In this document: positions 18,238 to 26,074 of the stretch, one piece after another
How positions within the stretch are numbered: position 1 is the stretch's first letter
How the letters are laid out: the number at the start of each line of letters is the position of its first letter
DNA from: Thermoanaerobaculia bacterium
GTDB lineage: Bacteria > Acidobacteriota > Thermoanaerobaculia > Multivoradales > JAHEKO01
Assembly: GCA_945787525.1 (NCBI GenBank)
Contig: CALZJC010000001.1
Span: 1-32,558 of the forward strand
DNA: 32,558 nt
Direction: 5' to 3'
The notes under the pieces: model-generated
What the model saw: the letters and a program-made list of their open reading frames with translations, nothing else
Told to the model about the DNA's origin: nothing
Database searches by the model: none
Position numbers and translations under genes: made by a program

Positions 18238-18786
18238 ATGAAGAGCCGAATCTCCAACCGGAGAGCTTCCGCCATTCTGCTCGCCGCGATCGTGCTCGGA
18301 GGCCTGTGTGCCGCGGGGAGCGCCACCGCCCAGGGGCGGCCGATCAAGATCGCGGTGGTCGATCTCGATCTCGTCGCCACCCAGTCATCCGCTGGCCAGG
18401 CCCTCCGGGCGAAGTTCCAGGAGTACCAGAGAGAGGCGCAGACAGAACTGGCCTCCCGCCAGGAGATTGCCAACCTCATCCGCCAGCGGGCAACCGAAGG
18501 CGCCGGCGCTCTCTCCGAGGAGAAGCTCGCCGAGCTGCAGCAGAAATACGAGGACGCCCTGGTGGACCTCCGTCGCCTGCGGGACGAGAAACAGCGGGGC
18601 GGCCAGAGGTTGCAGCAGGAAGGGCTGCAGGAGATCGAAAAGCAGCTCGCGCCGGTGTTCGAGAAAGTGCGCGACGAGGGCGGCTACGACCTGATCCTCA
18701 ACAACGCGCCCGGTGTCGTGGTGATGGCGAATGAACGGGTGGATATCACCCAGAAGGTGGTCGAAGCGCTCAACGCCGCCGGCTGA
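18238..18786 (+). CDS. OmpH/Skp-family periplasmic chaperone
   Basis: Signal peptide; IKIAVVDLDLVATQSSAGQALRAKFQEYQREAQTEL coiled coil; GYDLILNNAPGVVVMANERVDITQKVVEALNA; SD AAAGGAGG. Confidence 0.9.
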   Translation: MKSRISNRRASAILLAAIVLGGLCAAGSATAQGRPIKIAVVDLDLVATQSSAGQALRAKFQEYQREAQTELASRQEIANLIRQRATEGAGALSEEKLAELQQKYEDALVDLRRLRDEKQRGGQRLQQEGLQEIEKQLAPVFEKVRDEGGYDLILNNAPGVVVMANERVDITQKVVEALNAAG

Positions 18787-19013
18787 CGCCTCGATGCGCC
18801 CCGGTGCCGGTGCCGGCGGGTTTGGCGCCGGAAACGCGGCGTCGGTGCCAGGACAAGGCCGTGCCCGGCGGTTCCAGGCGGCCAGGATGGCCCCACCCTC
18901 CCGGGTGGCGGCAGACACGAGGGCGCTGACGTAGCGTTTGCTTTCGGAGCGGTGCCCGCAGGGGGACCTGATTCGCGCCACGAACGGGCGCGCGCAGCGG
19001 GCCGGGGCCGACG

Positions 19014-19910
19014 ATGAGCGAGCAGGCAGCAACCGTGACCTCGAAGCCGAACGGCCCCTACGAGCTGGTGGCACGGCGGACCTATCCGGAATACCGGCGG
19101 ACGACCCGCTGCCGAGTGGTCAACGTTGCCGGAGTCGCCGTCGGCACCGGGTGTCCGGTGATCATCGCCGGTCCCTGCGCGGTCGAGAGCCGGGACCAGA
19201 CCCTGGCGATCGCGCGGGCCGTGAAGGCCGCCGGCGCCGATCTGCTGCGTGGCGGCGCCTTCAAGCCCCGCACCAGTCCCTACGAGTTCCAGGGGATGGG
19301 GGACGAGGGACTGGAGATCCTGGCCGAAGCCCGGGCTCGAAGCGGGCTGCCGGTGGTCACCGAGGTGCTCGATCCGCGAGACGTGGAGCGCGTCGGCCAG
19401 GTGGCTGACTGCCTGCAGGTCGGCGCGCGCAGTATGCAGAACTTCCCGCTGCTGCGCGAGGTGGGCCGCTTCGGCCTGCCGGTGCTGCTGAAGCGGCACT
19501 GGGCAGCCACCCTGACCGAGTGGTTGTGCGCCGCCGAGTACATCGCGGTCGAGGGCAATCTCGACATCCTGCTCTGCGAGCGGGGGATCCGCACCTTCAC
19601 GCAGGGTGACTACAACCGCAACACCCTGGACCTCAACGTGATTCCGGCCGCCCGCCGGCGAACGATCCTGCCGATCATCGCCGACCCGAGCCACGCTACC
19701 GGCGACGCCGCCATGGTTCCCGACGTTGCTCGGGCGTCGATCGGCTGCGGCGTCGACGGGCTGATCATCGAGGTCATCGCCGACGACAGCCAGCGCTGTC
19801 GCACGCTGTGTGACGGCCCGCAGGGCATTCTGCCCGCCGAGCTCGAGGCCATTGCCGACGATGCGCGAGGGTGGTGCAGGAGGCCGCAGGCGAAGCTGGC
19901 TCCCCGGTGA
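19014..19910 (+). CDS. aroF: 3-deoxy-7-phosphoheptulonate synthase (AroF/AroG-Bsu type)
   Basis: [66 protein letters not shown]. Confidence 0.96.
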   Translation: MSEQAATVTSKPNGPYELVARRTYPEYRRTTRCRVVNVAGVAVGTGCPVIIAGPCAVESRDQTLAIARAVKAAGADLLRGGAFKPRTSPYEFQGMGDEGLEILAEARARSGLPVVTEVLDPRDVERVGQVADCLQVGARSMQNFPLLREVGRFGLPVLLKRHWAATLTEWLCAAEYIAVEGNLDILLCERGIRTFTQGDYNRNTLDLNVIPAARRRTILPIIADPSHATGDAAMVPDVARASIGCGVDGLIIEVIADDSQRCRTLCDGPQGILPAELEAIADDARGWCRRPQAKLAPR

Positions 19911-19932
19911 TGCGTTACTGCTAGGAGAGATC

Positions 19933-20517
19933 ATGAACGTCATCGATGTCGAAAAGAAAGTCATCGGCCAGGTGGACGGGAGCTTCTCGGCCGCGGAGCG
20001 CTACGAGATGGGCGAGATGGGCCTCCTCGACGAGGAGGGCTCGATCCTGGCCTGGGAGCCGGTGGCGCCGCAGGTACCCCGGTTCGCCATCGAGGCCCAG
20101 AGCGTTCTCAACGAGGCCTACGACTACGGCCTGCCCTCCTCGTTCACCCGCGGTCTGGGTCTCGAGATCAAGAGCGGGCAGAGCATCCTCTGGCTGTCCG
20201 GCACTTCCGCTGTCGACGAGACCGGCGCGACGGTCTACGCCGGCGACTTCCGGGCCCAGACCTGGCGCACCTACCGCAACTTGACCCGGTTGCTCGAGGC
20301 CCGCGGCGCCACCTGGCACGACATCGTGCGCACCTCCAGCTACCTGCGCGACATCGAGCGCGACTACGACGACTTCAATCGCATCCGCACGCTGTTCTTC
20401 AAGTGCGCCGGCCTCGACCCGCTGCCGGCCTCGACCGGCATCCAGGCGCGGCTGTGCCGCAGCGATCTGCTGATCGAGATCGAGGCGTTCGCCGTCGTCG
20501 CCGCGGCCGCCGGCTGA
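19933..20517 (+). CDS. RidA/YjgF-like protein with N-terminal extension
   Basis: LWLSGTSAVDETGATVYAGDFRAQTWRTYRNLTRLLEARGATWHDIVRTSSYLRDIERDYDDFNRIR...STGIQARLCRSDLLIEIEAFAV; SD TAGGAGAG. Confidence 0.8.
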   Translation: MNVIDVEKKVIGQVDGSFSAAERYEMGEMGLLDEEGSILAWEPVAPQVPRFAIEAQSVLNEAYDYGLPSSFTRGLGLEIKSGQSILWLSGTSAVDETGATVYAGDFRAQTWRTYRNLTRLLEARGATWHDIVRTSSYLRDIERDYDDFNRIRTLFFKCAGLDPLPASTGIQARLCRSDLLIEIEAFAVVAAAAG

Positions 20518-20573
20518 TATCGCCGGCCGTGCCCGGCCTCAGCCGCTGAAAACCGATGGTGACAGGGGGAAAA

Positions 20574-20650
20574 TGGCGCACCCGGGAGAACTCGAATCCC
20601 CAACCTCCTGATCCGTAGTCAGGTGCTCTATCCAATTGAGCTACGGGTGC
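20574..20650 (-). tRNA. tRNA-Arg (anticodon ACG), CCA encoded
   Basis: Reverse complement GCACCCGTAGCTCAATTGGATAGAGCACCTGACTACGGATCAGGAGGTTGGGGATTCGAGTTCTCCCGGGTGCGCCA folds as a cloverleaf; anticodon loop CT-ACG-GA. Confidence 0.97.
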
Positions 20651-20735
20651 GCGGTGTCCCCGAGTGGGGAGGCTAAAGCCTAGGGCAAAAGCGGGGCGGT
20701 GACAAGAGTTCGGCGGCGCGCGTTCGGGCGGCGGC

Positions 20736-21188
20736 CTATTCGGAACGGGCCAGCGCGCGAGCCTCGTTGAGCAGCTCGAAGACGCGCTCCTGACGCCGCG
20801 CGGGGTTGCCGATCCCCATCGGGTTGCCGCGTGCGATGTCGTCGAACTCGTCGAACATGCCGCGCAGCTCTTGTACCGCTTGATTGCCCTTGCCGCAGGC
20901 CGCGGTGGGGCAGCTGCAGGCGTTCTCGGCCCGGGCCAGATCGCCGCCGACGCGCACCAGGACGGTGCCCCAGACCGCCGCGTCCACCGGTGGACGGGCA
21001 TTGGGGATCAGCTCGTCGGCGATGGCGTCGCTGGCCGCGTTGGCCTGCGCAACACAGTAGGAGGACTCGCTGTCCCCGGTCGAGCCCCCGGCACCGGAGC
21101 CCATCGCCGTCTTGAGCCACGGCATGCCCTGGGTGAGTGCGAAGTAGATGACAACGGCTACGATGGCAAGAGCTAGTAGGCGACCCAT
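20736..21188 (-). CDS. hypothetical protein, N-terminal TM anchor, Cys-containing extracytoplasmic domain
   Basis: MGRLLALAIVAVVIYFALTQGMPWLKT...SSYCVAQANAA...ENACSCPTAACGKGN. Confidence 0.65.
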   Translation of the reverse strand: MGRLLALAIVAVVIYFALTQGMPWLKTAMGSGAGGSTGDSESSYCVAQANAASDAIADELIPNARPPVDAAVWGTVLVRVGGDLARAENACSCPTAACGKGNQAVQELRGMFDEFDDIARGNPMGIGNPARRQERVFELLNEARALARSE

Positions 21189-21212
21189 GGGGGCATCCTA
21201 TAGCGATCCGGG

Positions 21213-21307
21213 CTAGCCTGACGCTGAGGATGCCCGACTAGAGCGTAACGCAGCAGATTCAGGCACCTACGGCGTTTCGTAGAGGATTGGTGAGAAGGTC
21301 AGGCTAG
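21213..21307. repeat. 95-bp single-unit copy of the CTAGCCTGAC inverted-repeat element
   Basis: By hand count 79/86 identical to the reverse complement of 8195..8280; terminal CTAGCCTGAC / GTCAGGCTAG. Confidence 0.9.
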
Positions 21308-21310
21308 GGG

Positions 21311-21649
21311 CTAGAGCCCGAGCACCAGTCGTACGCCGTCCTCGACGCGGGCCAGGAGCCGTCCGCTGATTCGTCCGGCCTTCTCCAGCAACTGCTTCTT
21401 GTCGGCCGTCGCGACCTGCGACACGTTGACCACCGAGGGCTTGCCGAGGCCGGTCTCCTGCGGCCCGCAGCGTACGTTCCCGGGTGCCTCGGCCAGACGT
21501 AGGTTGGAAGTGATCGCGGCAACCACGACGGTGCGGAGCCGGCTCTCGTTGAACGTGTTCGTCTGCAGGATCAACACGGGACGGCGGTAGCCGGGCCGCG
21601 AGCCCGCCGGCGAGCCGAGCGCTGCCCACCAGATTTCGCCCCGGCGCAC
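21311..21649 (-). CDS. mazF: MazF/PemK-family endoribonuclease toxin
   Basis: MRRGEIWWAALGSPAGSRPGYRRPVLILQTNTFNESRLRTVVVAAITSN...SVVNVSQVATADK. Confidence 0.92.
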   Translation of the reverse strand: MRRGEIWWAALGSPAGSRPGYRRPVLILQTNTFNESRLRTVVVAAITSNLRLAEAPGNVRCGPQETGLGKPSVVNVSQVATADKKQLLEKAGRISGRLLARVEDGVRLVLGL

Positions 21650-21883
21650 CTACCAGTCCTCTCTCAGCGCTTCAGCCTGCAGCTGGCTCAGGACCGGGTC
21701 CAGGCCGGAGTCCTCCGAGCCGTAGACCTCATCCAGGGCCTCACGGATCTCGTCCGCCTGATAGGTCCGTACGTGGGCTTCGACCGCCTTGGAGTAGAAC
21801 CGGCTGCGCGGGATTCCCAGTCGTTTGCAGACGGTTTCGGCGGCCTCGAAGATCGGGTCGGGTAGGGAGATCGCCACCTTCAT
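21650..21883 (-). CDS. ribbon-helix-helix antitoxin (MazE-like partner)
   Basis: MKVAISLPDPIFEAAETVCKRLGIPRSRFYSKAVEAHV; stop abuts the toxin GTG. Confidence 0.88.
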   Translation of the reverse strand: MKVAISLPDPIFEAAETVCKRLGIPRSRFYSKAVEAHVRTYQADEIREALDEVYGSEDSGLDPVLSQLQAEALREDW

Positions 21884-21907
21884 ACCCTGAGTATGACCGG
21901 GTATGAA
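21879..21907. promoter_or_regulatory. inverted repeat TTCATACCC-N11-GGGTATGAA overlapping the antitoxin start codon; putative autoregulatory operator
   Basis: Perfect 9-bp arms at 21879-21887 and 21899-21907, with a third GTATG half-site at 21891-21895. Confidence 0.65.
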
Positions 21908-21994
21908 ATCTGCGTCAACCTCCTATCACTTCCGGTGCCCTGCCGCAGTTCGGAGCCGCGGGTCCGTGAGGAGCCGACGAAGAGGACTGTCGGG

Positions 21995-22642
21995 CTACTG
22001 GTTGCCGCGCGGCACGTAGTACTTGGTGCCCTTGATCGGCCGCGAGAGCTGGAGGATCAGCTCTTTGAAGTCCTCTTCGCGGTCGACGAAGTTCAGGTGG
22101 CGCGTGTCGACGACCAGCAGAGGCGTGCGGGTGTAGTAGTGGTAGTAGTGGTTGTAGGCGTCGATCAGCTCCGACATGTACTCCTCGGACATGTCGCGCT
22201 CGAAGTCGCGGTGGCGCTTCTTGATGCGGCCCATACAGGTGTCGAGATCGGCCACCAGGTAGAGCACCAGGTCCGGGTCCGGCACCTGCGGCTCGAGCAG
22301 CGTGAAGAGCTTGTCGAACAGCAGCAGCTCGTCGTCGGAGAGGTTGAGGTAGGCGAAGATGCGGTTCTTGGGGAAGGTGTAGTCGGAGACCAGGAAGCGA
22401 TCGAACAGCTCGGGCTGGGCGATCGCCTGCTGCTGTTTGTAGCGCGACAGCAGGAAGTAGAGCTCAGTCTGGAACGCGGCGCCGGGCCGGTCGCTGTAGA
22501 AGTCGGGCAGGAACGGGTTGGTGACGTCCTCGAGGATCTTGACCCCCGAGAAGCGCTCGGTGAGCATCTCCACGAGGGTCGTCTTGCCGACGCCGATCGG
22601 CCCGTCGACGGCGAGGTAGCGAAAGGGAAGCGAGCCCGCCAC
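21995..22642 (-). CDS. deoxynucleoside kinase (dNK family)
   Basis: YLAVDGPIGVGKTTLVEML (P-loop), DRFLVSDYTFPKNRIFAYLNL, RIKKRHRDFERDM (lid). Confidence 0.9.
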   Translation of the reverse strand: MAGSLPFRYLAVDGPIGVGKTTLVEMLTERFSGVKILEDVTNPFLPDFYSDRPGAAFQTELYFLLSRYKQQQAIAQPELFDRFLVSDYTFPKNRIFAYLNLSDDELLLFDKLFTLLEPQVPDPDLVLYLVADLDTCMGRIKKRHRDFERDMSEEYMSELIDAYNHYYHYYTRTPLLVVDTRHLNFVDREEDFKELILQLSRPIKGTKYYVPRGNQ

Positions 22643-22645
22643 TGC

Positions 22646-23773
22646 TCAGGCCGTCGCCGCCACGGGGCGGCTGAGAGGGTTGTACAGGGTATCGCGCTCG
22701 ATCGGCCGGTAGCCCGCCGCGCGCACGATGCGCTCGAGCTCGGCGCGCCCGATCTGCTGCTCGGTCTCGGCGCCGGCCATGTGGTAGATGGTCTCCTCGA
22801 CCACCGTGCCGTCGATATCGTCGGCACCGAACGAAAGCGCCACCTGGGCCAGCTTGGGCGAGATCATGATCCAGTAAGCCTTCAGGTGCGGCACGTTGTC
22901 GAGCACCAGCCGGGCGGTCGCCAGATGGCGCAGATCGTCGGTTCCGGAGGTGTGGAACTTGAGGCCCATGTAGTTGTTCTCGGGATGGTAGGCGAGCGGG
23001 ATAAAGCAGTTGAAGCCGCCCGTGTCGTCCTGCAGCGCCCGCAGCCGCAACAGGTGGTCGACCTTGTGCTCTGGCCGCTCGACGTGGCCGTAGAGCATCG
23101 TGCAGTTCGACGGGATGCCCAGGCCGTGGGCGATGCGGTGGACCTCGATCCACTCGCCGGCATCGAGCTTGCCGTCGCAGATGATCTCGCGCACCTCGCT
23201 GTGAAAGATCTCGGCGCCGCCGCCGGGCAGCGAGCCCAGCCCGGCGTCGCGCAACCGCAGCAGCACCTCTTCGATGGAGATCTTCTCGTGCTGCGCGAAC
23301 CAGCCGATCTCGATGGCGGTGAACGCCTTGAGGTGGGCGTCGGGGAAACGCTCCTTGAGGCCGCGCATCATCTCGAGGTACCACTCGAGCGACAGGTCGG
23401 GGTGCAGGCCGCCGACGATGTGGAACTCGGTGACCTCGTTGCCGCCCTGCTTCGCGGCGTGCTCGTAGACCTCGTCGTGGGTCATCGCCCAGGCGTGGTC
23501 CTCGCCTGGCAGCGCCGCGAACGAGCAGAACTTGCAGTTGTAGGTGTAGACGCAGATGTTGGTCGGGTTGATGTGCCGGTTGACGTTGAAGTAGGCCACG
23601 TCGCCGTGCAGCCGACGCCGCACCTCGCCGGCCAGCCGGCCGAGGTGCAGCACGTGCGGCGTCTCGAAGCAGGCGAGCGCGTCCGCCTCGTCCAGCCGCA
23701 CGCCGTCCCGTACCTTGGCGGCGATTTCGCGTAGGGGCTCTGGAAACCGGGACGGTTCGAGGGCAGTGGTCAT
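22646..23773 (-). CDS. mqnE: aminodeoxyfutalosine synthase-like radical SAM protein (MqnE family)
   Basis: FNVNRHINPTNICVYTYNCKFCSFAALPGEDHAW; EFHIVGGLHPDLSLEWYLEMMRGLKERFPDAHLKAFTAIEI; LGSLPGGGAEIF. Confidence 0.88.
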   Translation of the reverse strand: MTTALEPSRFPEPLREIAAKVRDGVRLDEADALACFETPHVLHLGRLAGEVRRRLHGDVAYFNVNRHINPTNICVYTYNCKFCSFAALPGEDHAWAMTHDEVYEHAAKQGGNEVTEFHIVGGLHPDLSLEWYLEMMRGLKERFPDAHLKAFTAIEIGWFAQHEKISIEEVLLRLRDAGLGSLPGGGAEIFHSEVREIICDGKLDAGEWIEVHRIAHGLGIPSNCTMLYGHVERPEHKVDHLLRLRALQDDTGGFNCFIPLAYHPENNYMGLKFHTSGTDDLRHLATARLVLDNVPHLKAYWIMISPKLAQVALSFGADDIDGTVVEETIYHMAGAETEQQIGRAELERIVRAAGYRPIERDTLYNPLSRPVAATA

Positions 23774-23927
23774 TGGTTGAACGGCCTAAAAGAGGGGGCT
23801 TGGGCGAAGGCGAAGTATATCAACGCCCCGCGGTGCCGATGCCTGGGGCTCTAGAGGGTCATCCAGTTGTTGAGCTAGCGCGAAGAGAACAAAAACGGCC
23901 TGCAGGTGGCCACCAGACAGGCGGGGG

Positions 23928-24800
23928 ATGAGCGACTCGGCGCGGCCCTCGCAAAGCGAGGATCAGCTGATGTCGAGCCAGAAGGAATCCGGTCGAGCAG
24001 AGATCAACGGCAACCAGATCCACTACGAAGAGTACGGTGAGGGAACGCCCCTGGTGTTCATCCACGGCGCCTTCAATACCTGTGACATGTGGCGGCCTCA
24101 GATCGAGCGCCTCTCGCGGCGCAACCGCTTGATCGTCTATGACCTGCCGGGCCACGGTCGGTCCGGACCGACTCGCGGACGCTTCTCGATGGACAACCTG
24201 GCGCGCGACCTCGACGCGCTGCTCGGCCACCTCGAGGTGGCTTCGGCGGTGGTCTGCGGCTTCTCGCTCGGTGGCTGCGTGGCGCAGGAGTACGCCTGGC
24301 GCCATCCAGCCAAGCTGCGAGGTCTGATCGTTTCGGATTCGATAGGCGGCTCACTGGCCGGTCCCGCGCGAGGCCTGGCCCGCAGTGCGGTCCGACTCTC
24401 GACGCCTTTCGTCAGCCGGCGGCGGATGCTCGGCCTGGCCGGCTTTGCGACCAGCGCCATGCAGAAGGACGTTCAGGAGTACTTCATGAGGGTCGCCGGA
24501 GAGAACCTGAAGAGGATGAGCAAGCGCGAGATCCTCGAAATCGCGACGTCACTCATCGACTTCCGAGGGCGCGATCTGTCGCGCTTCGACAAGCCGGCCC
24601 TGATCATCGCCGGCGCTCGCGAGCCGCGCAGGATCCTGAAGGAGGCCCGCCGGCTCGTGGCGAGAATTCCGGCCGCCACTCTCGAGGTGATCGAGGACGC
24701 GCAGCATGGACCGAACCGTGAGAACCCCGCGGCTTTCAACGCGGCGATCGGGCGGCTGCTCGAGCGGGCCGAAGCGGTAGATTTGCCCGCCGCGTCCTAG
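23928..24800 (+). CDS. alpha/beta hydrolase
   Basis: PLVFIHGAFNTCDMWRPQIERLSRRNRLIVYDLPGHGRSG; GFSLGG nucleophile elbow; AQHGPNRENP catalytic His. Its TAG stop lies in the 24.8-kb repeat. Confidence 0.93.
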   Translation: MSDSARPSQSEDQLMSSQKESGRAEINGNQIHYEEYGEGTPLVFIHGAFNTCDMWRPQIERLSRRNRLIVYDLPGHGRSGPTRGRFSMDNLARDLDALLGHLEVASAVVCGFSLGGCVAQEYAWRHPAKLRGLIVSDSIGGSLAGPARGLARSAVRLSTPFVSRRRMLGLAGFATSAMQKDVQEYFMRVAGENLKRMSKREILEIATSLIDFRGRDLSRFDKPALIIAGAREPRRILKEARRLVARIPAATLEVIEDAQHGPNRENPAAFNAAIGRLLERAEAVDLPAAS

Positions 24801-24821
24801 CCTGACGTTCTCACCGATCGT
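24797..24821 (+). repeat. partial copy (one terminus) of the CTAGCCTGAC element
   Basis: CTAGCCTGACGTTCTCACCGATCGT versus CTAGCCTGACCTTCTCACCAATCGT at 8195, differing at two positions. Confidence 0.75.
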
Positions 24822-24852
24822 CGTCGCGCCGCTACGGAAGGAGATGGATGAG

Positions 24853-25491
24853 ATGACACGAACCTACGAACAGTTCGAAGAGGCCCGCGAGATCCGACGT
24901 GAGACCCTGGAGCTGGTCGAGGGGCTCGACCAGAAGCAGTCCGAGTTCCGGCCGAAGGCGGACAAGTGGTCGGTCGGGGAGGTGCTCGATCACCTGATCA
25001 AGCTCGACGGCCTGATCGTCCGCGAGCTCGAGGTGGCGATCAACCAGCGGCGCGGTGGGCTGCCGTTCGTCTACCGGGGGGTCGCCGACATCGACACCAC
25101 GGTGCCCTGGCTGCTGCGCCCGGTCCTGCCGTTCTTCGAAGTCCCCTTCGCCGTCTTCAACGCCGTGGTGCCGCTGTCGCTGCGCAACGCCTTCACCGGC
25201 AACCGCGACATTCCGCTGCAGGCGCCCGGGGTCATCCGGCCGCGCTCTCGCCGGCCGATCGGCACCCTGCGCGCGGAGCTGGGCGGGACCTTCGACCGGC
25301 TCGAGCAGCAGCAGAAAGACGACCCGGACATCGATCTCGACGGGGTCTACTACTACAATCCGATCACCGGGCTGAACTCCGTGGCCGGGCTCTACAAGTT
25401 CGTCTCCAACCACGAGCAGCGGCACCAGAAGCAGCTCCGCGAGATCCTCGGCGACGAGTCGTTTCCCAGCGCGAGGCCCAAGAGCCGCTAG
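24853..25491 (+). CDS. DinB/DfsB-like four-helix family protein
   Basis: KADKWSVGEVLDHLIKLDGLIVREL...SNHEQRHQKQLREI; SD AAGGAG favours ATG 24853 over 24844. Confidence 0.8.
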   Translation: MTRTYEQFEEAREIRRETLELVEGLDQKQSEFRPKADKWSVGEVLDHLIKLDGLIVRELEVAINQRRGGLPFVYRGVADIDTTVPWLLRPVLPFFEVPFAVFNAVVPLSLRNAFTGNRDIPLQAPGVIRPRSRRPIGTLRAELGGTFDRLEQQQKDDPDIDLDGVYYYNPITGLNSVAGLYKFVSNHEQRHQKQLREILGDESFPSARPKSR

Positions 25492-25567
25492 CGGCCGGGC
25501 TCTGCGTCGCAGGGCACGACGCGGTAATCTGGAGGCTGCGGTTCCACAACCCGAAGGAGAGAGAGAC

Positions 25568-26074
25568 ATGAAAGCAAAGATTTCGGTCCTGATCGTCGCT
25601 GCGGCGCTTCTTGCCCTGCCGGCGGCCGCCCAGGAGACCCCGCAGAGCATCGTCACGGCCTACGACGCCCTGGCCGACACGATCCTGTCGGTGCGCGATG
25701 CCGAGCTGGGATTCGTGGCCGCCATGCTCGACGGTCACCTGCACGCCGCCAAGACCCTGATGAGCAAGGGCGACGTTGAAGGCGCCGCCGCCCAGATGGC
25801 CCTGTTCGCCAACGAGGGCGACAACAACATCGGCGGCGTGCGCAAGAGGCTGCTCGAGGGTGGGCATCACTTCAACGCCGACGGGGAAGAGCAGGGCATC
25901 TACGAGCCCGGCTACGTGATCGTCACCCGCGAGGCCAAACAGGCCCTGCTGGAGGCCTCGAAGGAGCTGCGTCTGGCCGCCGGTGATGTCGAGCGGCTGG
26001 CGGCCTGGGACAAGTTCGCGACCATGGCCAAGGCCCTGCTCGGGGGCGCGGCGAAGACGCTCGGGGCCGGTTGA
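25568..26074 (+). CDS. secreted hypothetical protein
   Basis: Signal peptide MKAKISVLIVAAALLALPAAAQE; SD AAGGAG; helical composition. Confidence 0.75.
   Translation: MKAKISVLIVAAALLALPAAAQETPQSIVTAYDALADTILSVRDAELGFVAAMLDGHLHAAKTLMSKGDVEGAAAQMALFANEGDNNIGGVRKRLLEGGHHFNADGEEQGIYEPGYVIVTREAKQALLEASKELRLAAGDVERLAAWDKFATMAKALLGGAAKTLGAG

Noticed and set aside
18684-19964. 426-aa minus-strand ORF
   Set aside because: Antisense to aroF and the gap; no domain-like signature.
21893-23734. 613-aa plus-strand ORF
   Set aside because: Antisense to dNK and mqnE, both with strong family motifs on the minus strand.
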